Source: Halococcus salsus (GTDB lineage: Archaea > Halobacteriota > Halobacteria > Halobacteriales > Halococcaceae). Taken from it: 64,000 nucleotides of DNA. The notes below the pieces were generated by a model, which saw only the letters and a program-made list of their open reading frames with translations, was not told where the DNA came from and made no database searches. The position numbers and the translations under genes are program-made. Of the stretch, positions 39,688-48,274 are shown one piece after another. The DNA lies in assembly GCF_009900715.1 (NCBI RefSeq), contig NZ_JAAAJC010000003.1, positions 248,001 to 312,000 on the forward strand, in the 5' to 3' direction. Every line of letters starts with the position of its first letter. Positions within the stretch are counted from its first letter, which is position 1.

Positions 39688-40524
39688 CTACATCCCGAAG
39701 GCGATCGGGAGCGGAGGCTGGACGAGGAGTACCGCGAGGCCGGCGAGGAACGCCGCGAGTCCCGTCGCGGTCGCGACCTCGCGGCCCCAGTCGGGGAGGC
39801 GTTCGAGCGCGACCACGCCGGTCAGAACCACCATCCAGACGAGGTTCATCTCGCCGAAGAACGGCATGAGGAGGAAGAAGGGCCCGAAGCAGACCAGCAC
39901 ACAGCTGCCCCCGTGGACCAGCCCGTTGGCGAAGCCGGCACCGAGGCCGTTGGTGTGGGCGTCGACGGACGCACAGCACGTCCGCAGCCGGGACTGCTTG
40001 AACGACGAGAGCTGGTAGAGCCCACAGCAGACGAGGGCACCACCGACGACGAGGGCGGTGTGGGCACGCGTGACCCCGTAGATACCACCCGGCAACGCCG
40101 CGTCGAGCCCGAGCGGGAGCACGCCGGAGCCCAGCCAGACGAGGGAGTAGCCACCGAGAAAACCCGTGACGGCGGTCGTGACCGCGAGCGCCGACCCCTC
40201 GTGGGCGGCGGCGTACTCCCGGACGAACCGGGTCATCGCGGGCTGCATCATCGCCCACATCATCACCCCCCACATCACGAGGTAGCCCGCGACCGCGCCG
40301 AGCGTGCCGACGTGGAACACCCCGCGTTCCATCGCCCCCGGTGCGGCCATCGGGATTCCCGCCTCCATCAGCCACATCATCCCCGGCATCGGGAGGTGGC
40401 CGTCGGCCACCAGCAGCCACCAGACCACGTCGAGGAGGACCATCGCCGCCACGGCCGCGGTCGTCCGGTCGAACGAGACGTCGAACCGGGCGGCGAGCCA
40501 CGACCCGGTACCCTGGTCCGTCAT
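39688..40524 (-). CDS. DUF2182 integral membrane protein, predicted metal-binding
   Basis: 278 residues, about seven helices. Methionine-rich segments characteristic of DUF2182 (PF09948) are visible: HLPMPGMMWLMEAGIPMA (near 44) and YLVMWGVMMWAMMQPAMTRF (near 83), with CCGLYQLSSFKQSRLRTCCA near 165-185 and GGSCVLVCFGPFFLLMPFFG later. Met and Cys clusters inside the membrane suggest a copper-type metal. It is divergent from a DtxR-type regulator. DUF2182 proteins often sit with metal-response genes; the exact role is unknown. Confidence 0.85.
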   Translation of the reverse strand: MTDQGTGSWLAARFDVSFDRTTAAVAAMVLLDVVWWLLVADGHLPMPGMMWLMEAGIPMAAPGAMERGVFHVGTLGAVAGYLVMWGVMMWAMMQPAMTRFVREYAAAHEGSALAVTTAVTGFLGGYSLVWLGSGVLPLGLDAALPGGIYGVTRAHTALVVGGALVCCGLYQLSSFKQSRLRTCCASVDAHTNGLGAGFANGLVHGGSCVLVCFGPFFLLMPFFGEMNLVWMVVLTGVVALERLPDWGREVATATGLAAFLAGLAVLLVQPPLPIAFGM

Positions 40525-40964
40525 CGGCCACCCACCGGCCGCTCGGGCGGTCGTCCACCGCCAGTCGGTTCGCGTTCGTCGTGTCGGCCGGAACGCGAGA
40601 CTGAGCGATCGTTTTCGGTCCATCTCGCACGGTCCGCGAGGGGCTTCGTTCCCATCTCCGTTCGTGAACGCGCTCGATCCCGGATTAAAGTGTAAACATA
40701 CTGTTGTGAAATGCTCCGTTCGAGCGAGTGGTCGGGAGTCGGCACCGTCGAGTTCGCCGTGACCGGGGAACCGGAACGGTTAACAGTTTTTAGGTTTGCC
40801 TAAAGATATGTCGCGCGACGGCACGAAACCAGCGAGGTCACGGCGGGGGGCAGTCCCGTGACCGAGCTCGGCGGGACCCGGCCGTGCATCGACGGTTCGC
40901 GAACCCCTCCGATCGGTTCGGGAGGGGGTCCGGGGACGAGCGAGCGCCGACCCGTCGAACGCCG
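40525..40964. other. 440-base divergent region with the metalloregulator operator
   Basis: It lies between the DUF2182 gene and the DtxR-type regulator. An AT-rich patch at 40683-40710 (GGATTAAAGTGTAAACATAC) could be the DUF2182 promoter. The palindrome TTTAGG-TTTG-CCTAAA is at 40789-40804. Two tiny frames (ATG at 40808; GTG at 40858 ending as ATGA at the regulator start) are possible leaders but weakly supported. Confidence 0.5.
40789..40804. promoter_or_regulatory. Probable DtxR/SirR-type operator palindrome
   Basis: Perfect inverted repeat TTTAGG-TTTG-CCTAAA. It resembles bacterial DtxR boxes (TTAGG...CCTAA) and archaeal iron/manganese regulator sites. It lies 161 bases upstream of the regulator start, at a promoter-like TA-rich spot. 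Confidence 0.75.
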
Positions 40965-41342
40965 ATGAGCGGAACGGCGCAGTACCTGCTGGCGGTCTAC
41001 ATCCTCGCACAGCGGGGGGAGCCACCGGTCGCGCCGGGTGCCATCGGCGACCTCCTCGGGAAGTCGCCGGCGACGGTCACCGAGATGCTCCAGCGGCTCG
41101 AAAGCGAGGGGTCGGTGACCTACGAGCCGTATCACGGAGCGACGCTGACGGAATCGGGCCGCGAACGCGCGGCGACGCTCCACGAGACCTACGTCACCGT
41201 CTCGTGGTTCTTCCGGAGCGTCCTCGAACTCGACGAACACGAGGCGGAGGCGATGGAGATGGCCGGACTGGTGAGTCCGTCGGTCGCGAGGCGGCTCGCG
41301 GCGACGCTCCCCTACGACGACCCGGTCGCGGACCGTTCGTGA
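40965..41342 (+). CDS. DtxR/SirR-type metal-dependent transcriptional regulator
   Basis: 125 residues starting MSGTAQYLLAVYILAQRGEP. The winged helix with GAIGDLLGKSPATVTEMLQR (about 24-43) and EGSVTYEPYHGATLTESGRE fits Fe_dep_repress, and the dimerisation/metal part follows with SVLELDEHEAEAMEMAGLVS. The C-terminal SH3-like domain of long DtxR proteins is absent. It likely senses Fe2+ or Mn2+. An upstream in-frame ATG at 40884 would add an Arg-rich stretch and is rejected. The perfect palindrome upstream is a likely autoregulatory site. Its 3' end overlaps the convergent P450 gene by 31 bases. Confidence 0.85.
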   Translation: MSGTAQYLLAVYILAQRGEPPVAPGAIGDLLGKSPATVTEMLQRLESEGSVTYEPYHGATLTESGRERAATLHETYVTVSWFFRSVLELDEHEAEAMEMAGLVSPSVARRLAATLPYDDPVADRS

Positions 41343-42670
41343 ACCACCATCGAGACGGGTTCCTTCGGTCGGGAGGTCACCGTCGGGACCACCTCGAGGT
41401 TCCGGTCGGAGGCGAGTTCGAGGTGGTAGTCCTGGTAGACCGTCGCCAGCAGCAGGCGGGCTTCGAGCATCGCGAACCGGTCGCCGATACACCGGCGCGG
41501 GCCGGCCGAGAACGGGAAGTACGCGAGGTGTGGCAGCGACTTCTCGAACGCCCGCGTCCAGCGGTCGGGGTCGAACGCAAGCGGGTCGTCGTACCAGCGG
41601 GCGTCGCGATGAACCACCCACTGATTCATGAAAACCTTCGCGCCGGCCGGGACCGGGTAGCCGCCGAGTTCGTCGGCCGCCTCGGCCTCCCGGACGATCC
41701 CGGGGACGGGCGGGAAGAGCCGCATGGACTCCTTCACGACCCGTTCGGTGTAGGTGAGGTCGGGGAGGTCGGCCATCGTCGGGCGCTCGCCGTCGAGGAC
41801 CGAGTCGAGCTCCGCGACGAGTTTCGTCTCGGCCTCCGGGTGCTGGGCGAGGAGGTAGGTGGTGTACGTGAGTGAAACCGCCGTCGTCTCGTGGCCCGCC
41901 GTGATGAGGGTGATCGCCTCGTCGCGGATCTGTTCGTCCGAGAGGGGGTCACCGTCGTCGTCGCGGGCGGCGAGCAGCATCGAGATCACGTCGTGTTCGC
42001 CGGGGTCGGCGCGCTTCTCACGGATGATCTCGTCCACCACGCCGTCGAGGGTCTCGCGGGCGCGAGCCATCTTTCGGCGGGAGGGCAGGGGAACCGCCTC
42101 CGGGAGCAGGAGGTTCGGGAGGCTCGAGGTCGCCGGCAGGAAGGCGTTGACGGCGCGTTCGATGTCGTCGACGTACCGGTCGATGTCGACGCCGAACAGC
42201 GCCTGTGAGACGATCCGGAGGGTGAGTTCCATCATGTCCTCGTGGATCGCGCGCGTCTCGCCGTCCTGCCAGTCCGCGAGCATCGTATCGGTGAACTCGG
42301 TCATCATGTCGGCGTAGACCTGGATCCGCTTCGGGTGGAAGGACGGCTGGACGAGGTGGCGGTTGCGACGCCACGCCTCGCCCTCGCTGTTGAGGATGCC
42401 GTTGCCGGTGAGCGGACCGAGCACGCGCTGGAACTGCTGGCCCTTCACGTAGTTGGTGTTGTTGTGGACCAGCACGTGCTCGATGTCGTCCGGGTGGTTG
42501 AGCTGGTAGACCGGTCCCTGTGGGCTCTCCCAGTGGACGACGTCGCCGTACTCGTTCGCCATCCGCTCCCTGAACGCCAGCCCTTCGAGGACCGACCTGG
42601 GCATCGACCCGACCACGGGAAGCCCCGACGGGCCGGGCGGGTACTCGACGTCCGCTGTATCGTTACTCAT
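41312..42670 (-). CDS. Cytochrome P450
   Basis: 452 residues. P450 marks: AGHETTAVSL in the I helix (near 253), the E-x-x-R of KESMRLFPPVPG (near 310), and the heme-thiolate loop FPFSAGPRRCIGDRFAMLEA with the Cys near 391. N-terminal PPGPSGLPVVGSM is a proline-rich hinge without a membrane anchor, so the protein is soluble. It monooxygenates an unknown substrate with electrons from a ferredoxin. Haloarchaeal P450s of this length (for example the CYP174 type) are known; the assignment to a family is not proved. It is divergent from the HTH_10 regulator. Confidence 0.93.
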   Translation of the reverse strand: MSNDTADVEYPPGPSGLPVVGSMPRSVLEGLAFRERMANEYGDVVHWESPQGPVYQLNHPDDIEHVLVHNNTNYVKGQQFQRVLGPLTGNGILNSEGEAWRRNRHLVQPSFHPKRIQVYADMMTEFTDTMLADWQDGETRAIHEDMMELTLRIVSQALFGVDIDRYVDDIERAVNAFLPATSSLPNLLLPEAVPLPSRRKMARARETLDGVVDEIIREKRADPGEHDVISMLLAARDDDGDPLSDEQIRDEAITLITAGHETTAVSLTYTTYLLAQHPEAETKLVAELDSVLDGERPTMADLPDLTYTERVVKESMRLFPPVPGIVREAEAADELGGYPVPAGAKVFMNQWVVHRDARWYDDPLAFDPDRWTRAFEKSLPHLAYFPFSAGPRRCIGDRFAMLEARLLLATVYQDYHLELASDRNLEVVPTVTSRPKEPVSMVVHERSATGSS

Positions 42671-42796
42671 ACAGATCCCCCTACACGGGCGGCAGGGTTG
42701 GGAGTTCCCCCTAGCATGATGGAACCCATTATACGATCACCGAACCGGCGCGACCCGAAGCCGAGGAGCTACCGGGGTGGGTCCCGAAGCGGTGGC

Positions 42797-43465
42797 ATGG
42801 CCGCCGAGACCCTCCGTTCCGCGACGGTGTCGTTGACCGGGATGGCAGCGGACCCCGTCGTCGCCCGGTTCGACCGGTCGGAGACGGTGTCGATCGAATC
42901 GACCCGGTACCTCGGGCCGGTCGACGACGGGCGGTACGTCGGGCTCTCCGACCTCCGGGGCGACCTCGACGTCGCGCGGGAACTCCTCGCGGCGAGCGAC
43001 CGGGTCGAACGCTACGACGTCGCCGGCACCGGCGAGCACGGCATCGTCTACGCCCACTACCGGAGCGCGGGCCTCATCGGCGACCTGCTCTCGATCCTGT
43101 ATCGGAACGACATCGTGGTCGACTGGCCGATCGACCACCGACCCGCCGACGAACCGCGGACCCAGCTCACGGTGGTCGGCACCGCCATCGGCATCCGGCG
43201 GGCGGTGGCGGCACTGCCCGAGCGGGTCTCGCTGTCGGTCGAGCGGGTGGGGCAGTTCGATCCGGCTGGAGACGACGCCCTCCTCACCGAGCGCCAGGCG
43301 GCGCTGCTCGACCTGGCGGTCCGGGAGGGGTACTACGAGGTGCCGCGCGGGACGACCCACCGCGCGCTCGCCGAGCGGCTCGACCTCGCGCCGGGCACCG
43401 TGAGCGACCGGCTCCAACGGGTCGAACGCCGGGTCATGACCGCCTACGCCGCCGACGGGTTCTGA
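42797..43465 (+). CDS. HTH_10 (bacterio-opsin activator-like) DNA-binding protein
   Basis: 222 residues. The C-terminal 60 residues are the HTH_10 domain: LLTERQAALLDLAVREGYYE, then VPRGTTHRALAERLDLAPGT with VSDRLQRVERR. The N-terminal part is a mixed alpha/beta sensor-like domain of unknown ligand. ATTATACG near 42729 puts the transcription start near 42755, downstream of two ATG codons at 42716 and 42719, so the start at 42797 is preferred. It is divergent from the P450 gene by 126 bases and may control it. Confidence 0.85.
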   Translation: MAAETLRSATVSLTGMAADPVVARFDRSETVSIESTRYLGPVDDGRYVGLSDLRGDLDVARELLAASDRVERYDVAGTGEHGIVYAHYRSAGLIGDLLSILYRNDIVVDWPIDHRPADEPRTQLTVVGTAIGIRRAVAALPERVSLSVERVGQFDPAGDDALLTERQAALLDLAVREGYYEVPRGTTHRALAERLDLAPGTVSDRLQRVERRVMTAYAADGF

Positions 43466-43513
43466 GGGAGGAGAAAGGAACCCCGGCCGGTGGATTTATT
43501 ACGGGAGTCGGGG

Positions 43514-43678
43514 ATGGGTTGTGGCGTGATACCGATACTCGACGTGTTCGGACTCCCGACGACGACCTTCGTGATGGCGGTCGCGACGGTTCTCGCGGGA
43601 AGCCTCGGCGCGATCCACTACGTGGTGGTCCACACCATCATGGGCAAGCCGTTCCCCGGCGAGGAGGCCGCCGAATAG
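43514..43678 (+). CDS. Small membrane partner (54 aa) of the sodium symporter
   Basis: 54 residues with one or two hydrophobic segments (LPTTTFVMAVATVLAGSLGA, then IHYVVVHTIMGKPFPGEE). Its TAG stop touches the ATG of the sodium:solute symporter gene, so the two are translated together. Small membrane companions are known for some bacterial solute:sodium symporters, such as YhdT with PanF and YjcH with ActP. An in-frame GTG lies 8 codons upstream. Confidence 0.6.
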   Translation: MGCGVIPILDVFGLPTTTFVMAVATVLAGSLGAIHYVVVHTIMGKPFPGEEAAE

Positions 43679-45103
43679 ATGGTCAATCAGGTCTACCTCG
43701 GCGCGTTCATCGTCTACCTCCTCCTCGTGCTCGGGATCGGGCTGTGGGGCTACACCAGGACGAAGACCAAGGACGACTTCTGGGTCTACGGCAGAAATCT
43801 CGGGAAGTGGCTCGCGACGTGGTCGCTGGTGGCGAACTTCTTCAGCGCCGTCGCCGCCATTGGCGTCATCGGCGAGACCTCGCAGGTGGGCTACGCGATC
43901 CTCGTCGGCGTCAACTTCGGGCTGGCGCTCGGTATTAGTGGACTGTACTTCGTCTCCCACAAGGTCAGAGCGCTCGACAAGGTCACCCTCTCGGATATCG
44001 TCGCCAACGTGACGGGCCGGGAGTACGCCCGTCCCGTGACCGGCGCGATCCTGTTCGGCAACGCCTGGGTCTACCTCATCATCCAGCTCGTCGGCGCGAG
44101 CGTGCTCGTCACCGCCATCACGGGGGTTCCCTACGAGTACATGGTCTGGGTCATCGGGATCGTCTTCATCGCCTACACGGTGCTCGGCGGGCTCGTGAGC
44201 GTGGCCTGGACCGACCTGCTCCAGGGGACGGTGATGGTGGCGCTGATGACCCTCACAGCAGCCTACCTCGTCGTCGACTTGGGTGGATTCACCGCGACGA
44301 ACACCCAGTTCGCCGCCATCGACCCACAGAACGTCACCCCGCTCGGCGGCCAGTACACCCTGATCACGATCGTGAGTTCGATCCTCGGCTTCTTCGGGAC
44401 GATTTTTACTGGACAGAACGTCATCATCCGGATCAACGCCACGAAGGACGTCGAGACCACGAAGTTCCACCTCGCGGCCGGCGGGGTGATCATCGGGAGC
44501 TTCCTCGTCGTCACAACAGTTTTGGGTGCTGCAACGGGTGTCACGCTCGACAACGCGGGGGTCACGGTCACCAACACCGACCGGGCGTTCCCGATACTGA
44601 TCACCGAGTACATGCCGACGCTGATCGGGACGGTGGTCATCCTCGGGATCATGAGCGCCATCCTCTCGACCACCGACACCCGTCTCCACGCGCTCGGGGT
44701 GACGGTGAGCCGGGACATCTACGACTACTTCCGGCCGAACACCTCGGACGAACACCAACTCAAGGTCTCGCGGTACGCCACGGTGGTCTTCGGGCTGCTC
44801 GCGACCGCCATCAGCGCGAACCCGCCGGGAACGATCTTCGACCTCTACAGCTTCCGGGCGGTGTTGCTCACCACTGGCCTTCTTCTACCCGTCTACGTCG
44901 CGCTCTACTGGCGCGGGTTCGACGGCCGGGTCATCCTCGCCTCGATGGTGCTCGGCGGGGTGGTCGGCGTCGGCACCGCGCTCGCGGGCGGAGCCCTGTT
45001 CGGCGTGCCCGCGACGCTGCTCGGTGTCGGCGTCGGTGCGCTCGTCCTCCTGGTCGGTCGCGTAGTGCTCTATCAGGTCCCGACGTCACAGTCGACGTCC
45101 TGA
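43679..45103 (+). CDS. Sodium:solute symporter (SSS) family protein
   Basis: 474 residues, about 13 helices. SSS features are FWVYGRNLGKWLATWSLVAN (near 35), YTVLGGLVSVAWTDLLQGTV (near 175) and IMSAILSTTDTRLHALGVTV (near 325), the last being the core-helix sodium-site region with S-T-T-D. It would import an organic solute with Na+. The substrate (carboxylate, amino acid or sugar) is not clear. It lies just before the fructose PTS locus, but with a 199-base gap and its own small partner gene. Confidence 0.88.
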   Translation: MVNQVYLGAFIVYLLLVLGIGLWGYTRTKTKDDFWVYGRNLGKWLATWSLVANFFSAVAAIGVIGETSQVGYAILVGVNFGLALGISGLYFVSHKVRALDKVTLSDIVANVTGREYARPVTGAILFGNAWVYLIIQLVGASVLVTAITGVPYEYMVWVIGIVFIAYTVLGGLVSVAWTDLLQGTVMVALMTLTAAYLVVDLGGFTATNTQFAAIDPQNVTPLGGQYTLITIVSSILGFFGTIFTGQNVIIRINATKDVETTKFHLAAGGVIIGSFLVVTTVLGAATGVTLDNAGVTVTNTDRAFPILITEYMPTLIGTVVILGIMSAILSTTDTRLHALGVTVSRDIYDYFRPNTSDEHQLKVSRYATVVFGLLATAISANPPGTIFDLYSFRAVLLTTGLLLPVYVALYWRGFDGRVILASMVLGGVVGVGTALAGGALFGVPATLLGVGVGALVLLVGRVVLYQVPTSQSTS

Positions 45104-45236
45104 CGCACGCGAACGCAGCTGACCGCTCGTGATTGGCCACTCCGCCCCCGGGAGGACGCGACCGAAGGCGCGGGAAGAGCTGTCGAAGAGACTGGCGACG
45201 GTCGGCGACGCGAGAACGACGTTCGTACGCTATATT

Positions 45237-45250
45237 TCGATCGGAAACGA
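45237..45250 (+). promoter_or_regulatory. Candidate GlpR operator, glpR-pfkB copy
   Basis: TCGATCGGAAACGA, identical over 14 bases to 46998-47011. It begins 66 bases upstream of the glpR ATG, just upstream of a TATA-like ACTAAGA (45262-45268). The half TTTCGATCGGAAA is nearly self-complementary. Confidence 0.6.
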
Positions 45251-45302
45251 ACGGGAAAACGACTAAGATTGCAGAAACGAAAACGGTAGCCGACGACCAT
45301 TC

Positions 45303-46064
45303 ATGCTACCCGCCACGCGGAGACGGACGGTCATCGAGCTGGTGTCCGAGAACGGGGGCTGTTCGGTGAACGAGCTCGCCACGGAACTCGAGGTCTCGAA
45401 GGCGACCGTTCGTCGCGACCTCGGCGCGCTCGCGGACGAGGGCCTGGTCGAACGCACCCACGGCGGCGCGGTGCCGGTGACGAGCGTGGGCCGCGAACGG
45501 AGCCACCAGCAAAAGGGGATCCGGAACCTCACCGAGAAGGCGACGATCGCCGAGCGCGCGGCCGCGGAGATGGTCGGCGAGCAGGTGGTGTTCTTCGACG
45601 CGGGGACGACCACGATGGAGGTCGCGAAGCGGCTATCGACCGACGAGGCCGCCCTGGCGGTCACGAACTCGCCGCTGGTCGCGCTCGAACTCGCCGCCGA
45701 GGACCGCGACGTGAAGCTCACCGGCGGAACGCTGCGCGGCAGAACGCGGGCCCTGGTGGGCCCGACCGCCGAGGGGTTCATGGAACGGATGCGCTTCGAC
45801 CTCCTCGTGCTCGGGACGAACGCGGTCGACGCCGACGGGCTGATGACGCCGAACGAGGCGGAGGCCCGGATGAAGGAGCTCATGATCGAGCGCTCGAAGC
45901 GGGTCGTACTGGTCGCCGACCACACCAAACTCGGCGAACGCAGCGTGGTCCGGTTCGCCGACCTCGCGGCCATCGACACGTTCGTCACGGACCGACCGCC
46001 CGGCGAGACCGAACGCAAGTCGCTCGAGAACGCCGACGTCCGAATGCTGGTGGGTGAATCGTGA
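45303..46064 (+). CDS. glpR: DeoR-family sugar metabolism regulator GlpR
   Basis: 253 residues. N-terminal DeoR winged helix: IELVSENGGCSVNELATELE, then VSKATVRRDLGALADEGLVE with RTHGGAVP. The C-terminal DeoRC sugar-phosphate-binding domain has VFFDAGTTTMEVAKRL (near 95) and FDLLVLGTNAVDADGLMTPN. In Haloferax, GlpR represses fructose genes when fructose is absent. Here it is followed by pfkB (4-base GTGA overlap) as in Haloferax volcanii, then the PTS operon. It probably binds the shared 14-base motif upstream. Confidence 0.93.
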   Translation: MLPATRRRTVIELVSENGGCSVNELATELEVSKATVRRDLGALADEGLVERTHGGAVPVTSVGRERSHQQKGIRNLTEKATIAERAAAEMVGEQVVFFDAGTTTMEVAKRLSTDEAALAVTNSPLVALELAAEDRDVKLTGGTLRGRTRALVGPTAEGFMERMRFDLLVLGTNAVDADGLMTPNEAEARMKELMIERSKRVVLVADHTKLGERSVVRFADLAAIDTFVTDRPPGETERKSLENADVRMLVGES

Positions 46065-46942
46065 TCCTGACGGTGACGTTGAACCCCGCCGTCGACCACA
46101 CGGTTCGCCTCGACGAAGCCCTGGAAGCCGGACGCGTCCAGCGCGCGAGCGAGGCGCGGTTCGACGCCGGTGGGAAGGGGATCAACGTCGCGAAGTACCT
46201 CGACGGGCTCGGTGCCGAGACGCTGGCTACAGGAGTTTTGGGTGGCTTCCTCGGGGAGTTCGTGGCGAGGCGGCTGACGGCCGACGGGATCCCACACGAT
46301 TTCGTCGAGACCGACGGCCGAACCCGGCTGAACACCACCGTCCTCACCGACACGGAGTACAAGGTCAACCACCGCGGCCCGTCGGTCGATGGGGCGGTCG
46401 TCGACAGGGTGATCGACCGGATCGAGGCGCACGACCCCGAGACGGTCGTCGTGGCGGGGAGCCTGCCCCCGAGCCTCGGGATCGAGGCCATCGACCGGAT
46501 CGCGGCCTCGACGGACCGGGAGACGGTCGTCGACGTCGGCGGCGAGCAGCTCGACCGGCTCACGGGGAGCTACACGCTCTGCAAACCGAACCGGGCGGAG
46601 CTGGCGGCGGCGACGGGCGCGCCGACCGCGACCGTCGAGGAGTGCGCCCGGGCCGCGGAGACGCTTCGGGCGACCGGCTTCGAGCGGGTCGTCGCCTCGC
46701 TGGGTGCTGACGGCGCGCTCGTCGCCACGCGGTCCGGGACCGTCCACGTTCCGGCCCCCGAAACCGAGGTGGTCGATACGGTCGGGGCGGGCGACGCGCT
46801 GCTCGCGGGCGTGCTGGCGGCGCTCGCCAACGGGGAGACCGGCGAGGACGCGCTCCGGCGCGGGGTCACCGTCGCGTCCCGCGTCGTCGGCGTCCCCGGC
46901 ACCACGATCCCCGCTCGGTCGTCCGTCGGTGACGTGGGCTGA
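46061..46942 (+). CDS. pfkB: 1-phosphofructokinase
   Basis: 293 residues with GTG start overlapping the glpR stop (GTGA). PfkB/ribokinase-type carbohydrate kinase: N-terminal NPAVDHTVRLDEALEAGRVQ, GGKGINVAKYLDGLG near 38, and C-terminal DTVGAGDALLAGVLAAL with catalytic Asp near 245. It converts fructose 1-phosphate, the product of the PTS, to fructose 1,6-bisphosphate. Gene order matches the haloarchaeal fructose locus. Confidence 0.94.
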   Translation: MILTVTLNPAVDHTVRLDEALEAGRVQRASEARFDAGGKGINVAKYLDGLGAETLATGVLGGFLGEFVARRLTADGIPHDFVETDGRTRLNTTVLTDTEYKVNHRGPSVDGAVVDRVIDRIEAHDPETVVVAGSLPPSLGIEAIDRIAASTDRETVVDVGGEQLDRLTGSYTLCKPNRAELAAATGAPTATVEECARAAETLRATGFERVVASLGADGALVATRSGTVHVPAPETEVVDTVGAGDALLAGVLAALANGETGEDALRRGVTVASRVVGVPGTTIPARSSVGDVG

Positions 46943-46997
46943 GCCCGGGACCGGGACGGATCGACCGTTTGCACGGTTTCCCGTCGTTCGCGGGATC

Positions 46998-47011
46998 TCG
47001 ATCGGAAACGA
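46998..47011 (+). promoter_or_regulatory. Candidate GlpR operator, ptfC copy
   Basis: TCGATCGGAAACGA, identical to 45237-45250, beginning 65 bases upstream of the ptfC ATG. A TATA box TATTTA is at 47025-47030. Confidence 0.6.
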
Positions 47012-47062
47012 TCACGTTCGGTAGTATTTAGGCGATATAGGACGATCGTCGAGGAGAGTTCC

Positions 47063-48235
47063 ATGGCCACCAGCGATTCGATGGAGGCGGCGATCAGGTC
47101 GTATCTCACGTCGGTGAAGGAGGACCTGATGACCGGCGTATCGCACATGATCCCGTTCGTCACGATCGGCGGGATCTTCCTCGCGCTGGCCTACGCGTCG
47201 GCGTCGGTCTTCGGCGACGTCAGGTCGGTGTTCGACGCGACGGGGACCCTCGGCTGGTTCCTCGCGCAGGTCGGCAACGCGGGGTTGACGATCATGGTCC
47301 CGATCCTCGGGGCTTACATCGCGTACGCGATCGCCGACAGACCCGGGCTCGCCCCCGGGTTCCTCCTGTCGTACATCATCCAGCAGGGTGAGGTGCTCAA
47401 GGCGGCCGGCGACGTCGTCGGGCTCTCGGGCGGTGAGGCGGGGGCGGGCTACCTCGGCGCGCTCGTCGCCGGGCTGCTCGCGGGCTACGTCGCGCGCTGG
47501 TTCAAGCGGCGCTCGGTCCCCGAATTCATCAAGCCGATGATGCCCGTGCTGATCGTCCCGGTCCTGACGATGGTGATCCTCTCGCCGATCGTGATCTTCG
47601 TACTCGGCGTGCCGGTGGCCATCGCGAACGCCGGGCTCACGAGCTTCCTGAGTGGGATGCAGGGGAGCCAGGCGCTCCTCGTCGGTGCGATCCTCGGCGG
47701 GATGATGGCGCTCGACATGGGTGGGCCGATCAACAAGGTCGCCTACGTCTTCTCGGTGGGCCTCATCACCGAGCAGATCTACGCGCCGATGGCGGCGGTG
47801 ATGATCGGCGGGATGATCCCCCCGCTGGGGCTCGCGCTCTCGAACTTCGTCGCGCCGCAGAAGTACACCGCGGAGATGTACGAGAACGCCAAGAGCGCCG
47901 TCCCGCTCGGGCTCTCGTTCATCACCGAGGGGGCGATCCCCTACGGCGCGGCCGACCCGCTCCGCGTCATCCCCGCGATCGTCGCCGGGAGCGCGGTCGG
48001 CGGCGCGACGTCGATGGGGCTCGGGGTCACGATGCCGGCCCCGCACGGCGGGATCTTCGTGGTCCCGCTCTCGAACCAGCCGTTCGCCTTCCTCGGGTGT
48101 ATCGTCCTCGGAACGCTCGTGACGGCCGTGATCGCGACGCTCCTCAAGCCCGACTTCGAGGTCACCGTCGCGGACCTCGAACGCGGGAGCGGGACGACCG
48201 GGGCGGCGGAGACACCGCGGTCGGCGGACGACTAA
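47063..48235 (+). CDS. ptfC: Fructose PTS permease, EIIC component
   Basis: 390 residues, about ten helices. EIIC-Fru features: VKEDLMTGVSHMIPFVTIGG at the N-terminus (near 14), MMALDMGGPINKVAYVFS (near 214) and FITEGAIPYGAADPLRVIPA (near 290), which carry the substrate-site residues of the fructose family. It imports and phosphorylates fructose at C1 together with EIIA and EIIB. It heads the operon ptfC-ptfA-ptsH-ptsI-ptfB, with a promoter carrying the 14-base motif. Confidence 0.95.
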   Translation: MATSDSMEAAIRSYLTSVKEDLMTGVSHMIPFVTIGGIFLALAYASASVFGDVRSVFDATGTLGWFLAQVGNAGLTIMVPILGAYIAYAIADRPGLAPGFLLSYIIQQGEVLKAAGDVVGLSGGEAGAGYLGALVAGLLAGYVARWFKRRSVPEFIKPMMPVLIVPVLTMVILSPIVIFVLGVPVAIANAGLTSFLSGMQGSQALLVGAILGGMMALDMGGPINKVAYVFSVGLITEQIYAPMAAVMIGGMIPPLGLALSNFVAPQKYTAEMYENAKSAVPLGLSFITEGAIPYGAADPLRVIPAIVAGSAVGGATSMGLGVTMPAPHGGIFVVPLSNQPFAFLGCIVLGTLVTAVIATLLKPDFEVTVADLERGSGTTGAAETPRSADD

Positions 48236-48274
48236 CGCCACGATCGAACACAACACACATCATATAGCCACGAG

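Noticed and set aside
42716-42796. ATG codons upstream of the HTH_10 gene
   Set aside because: They lie at or before the predicted TATA box and would add an Arg/Pro-rich stretch; the start at 42797 fits better.
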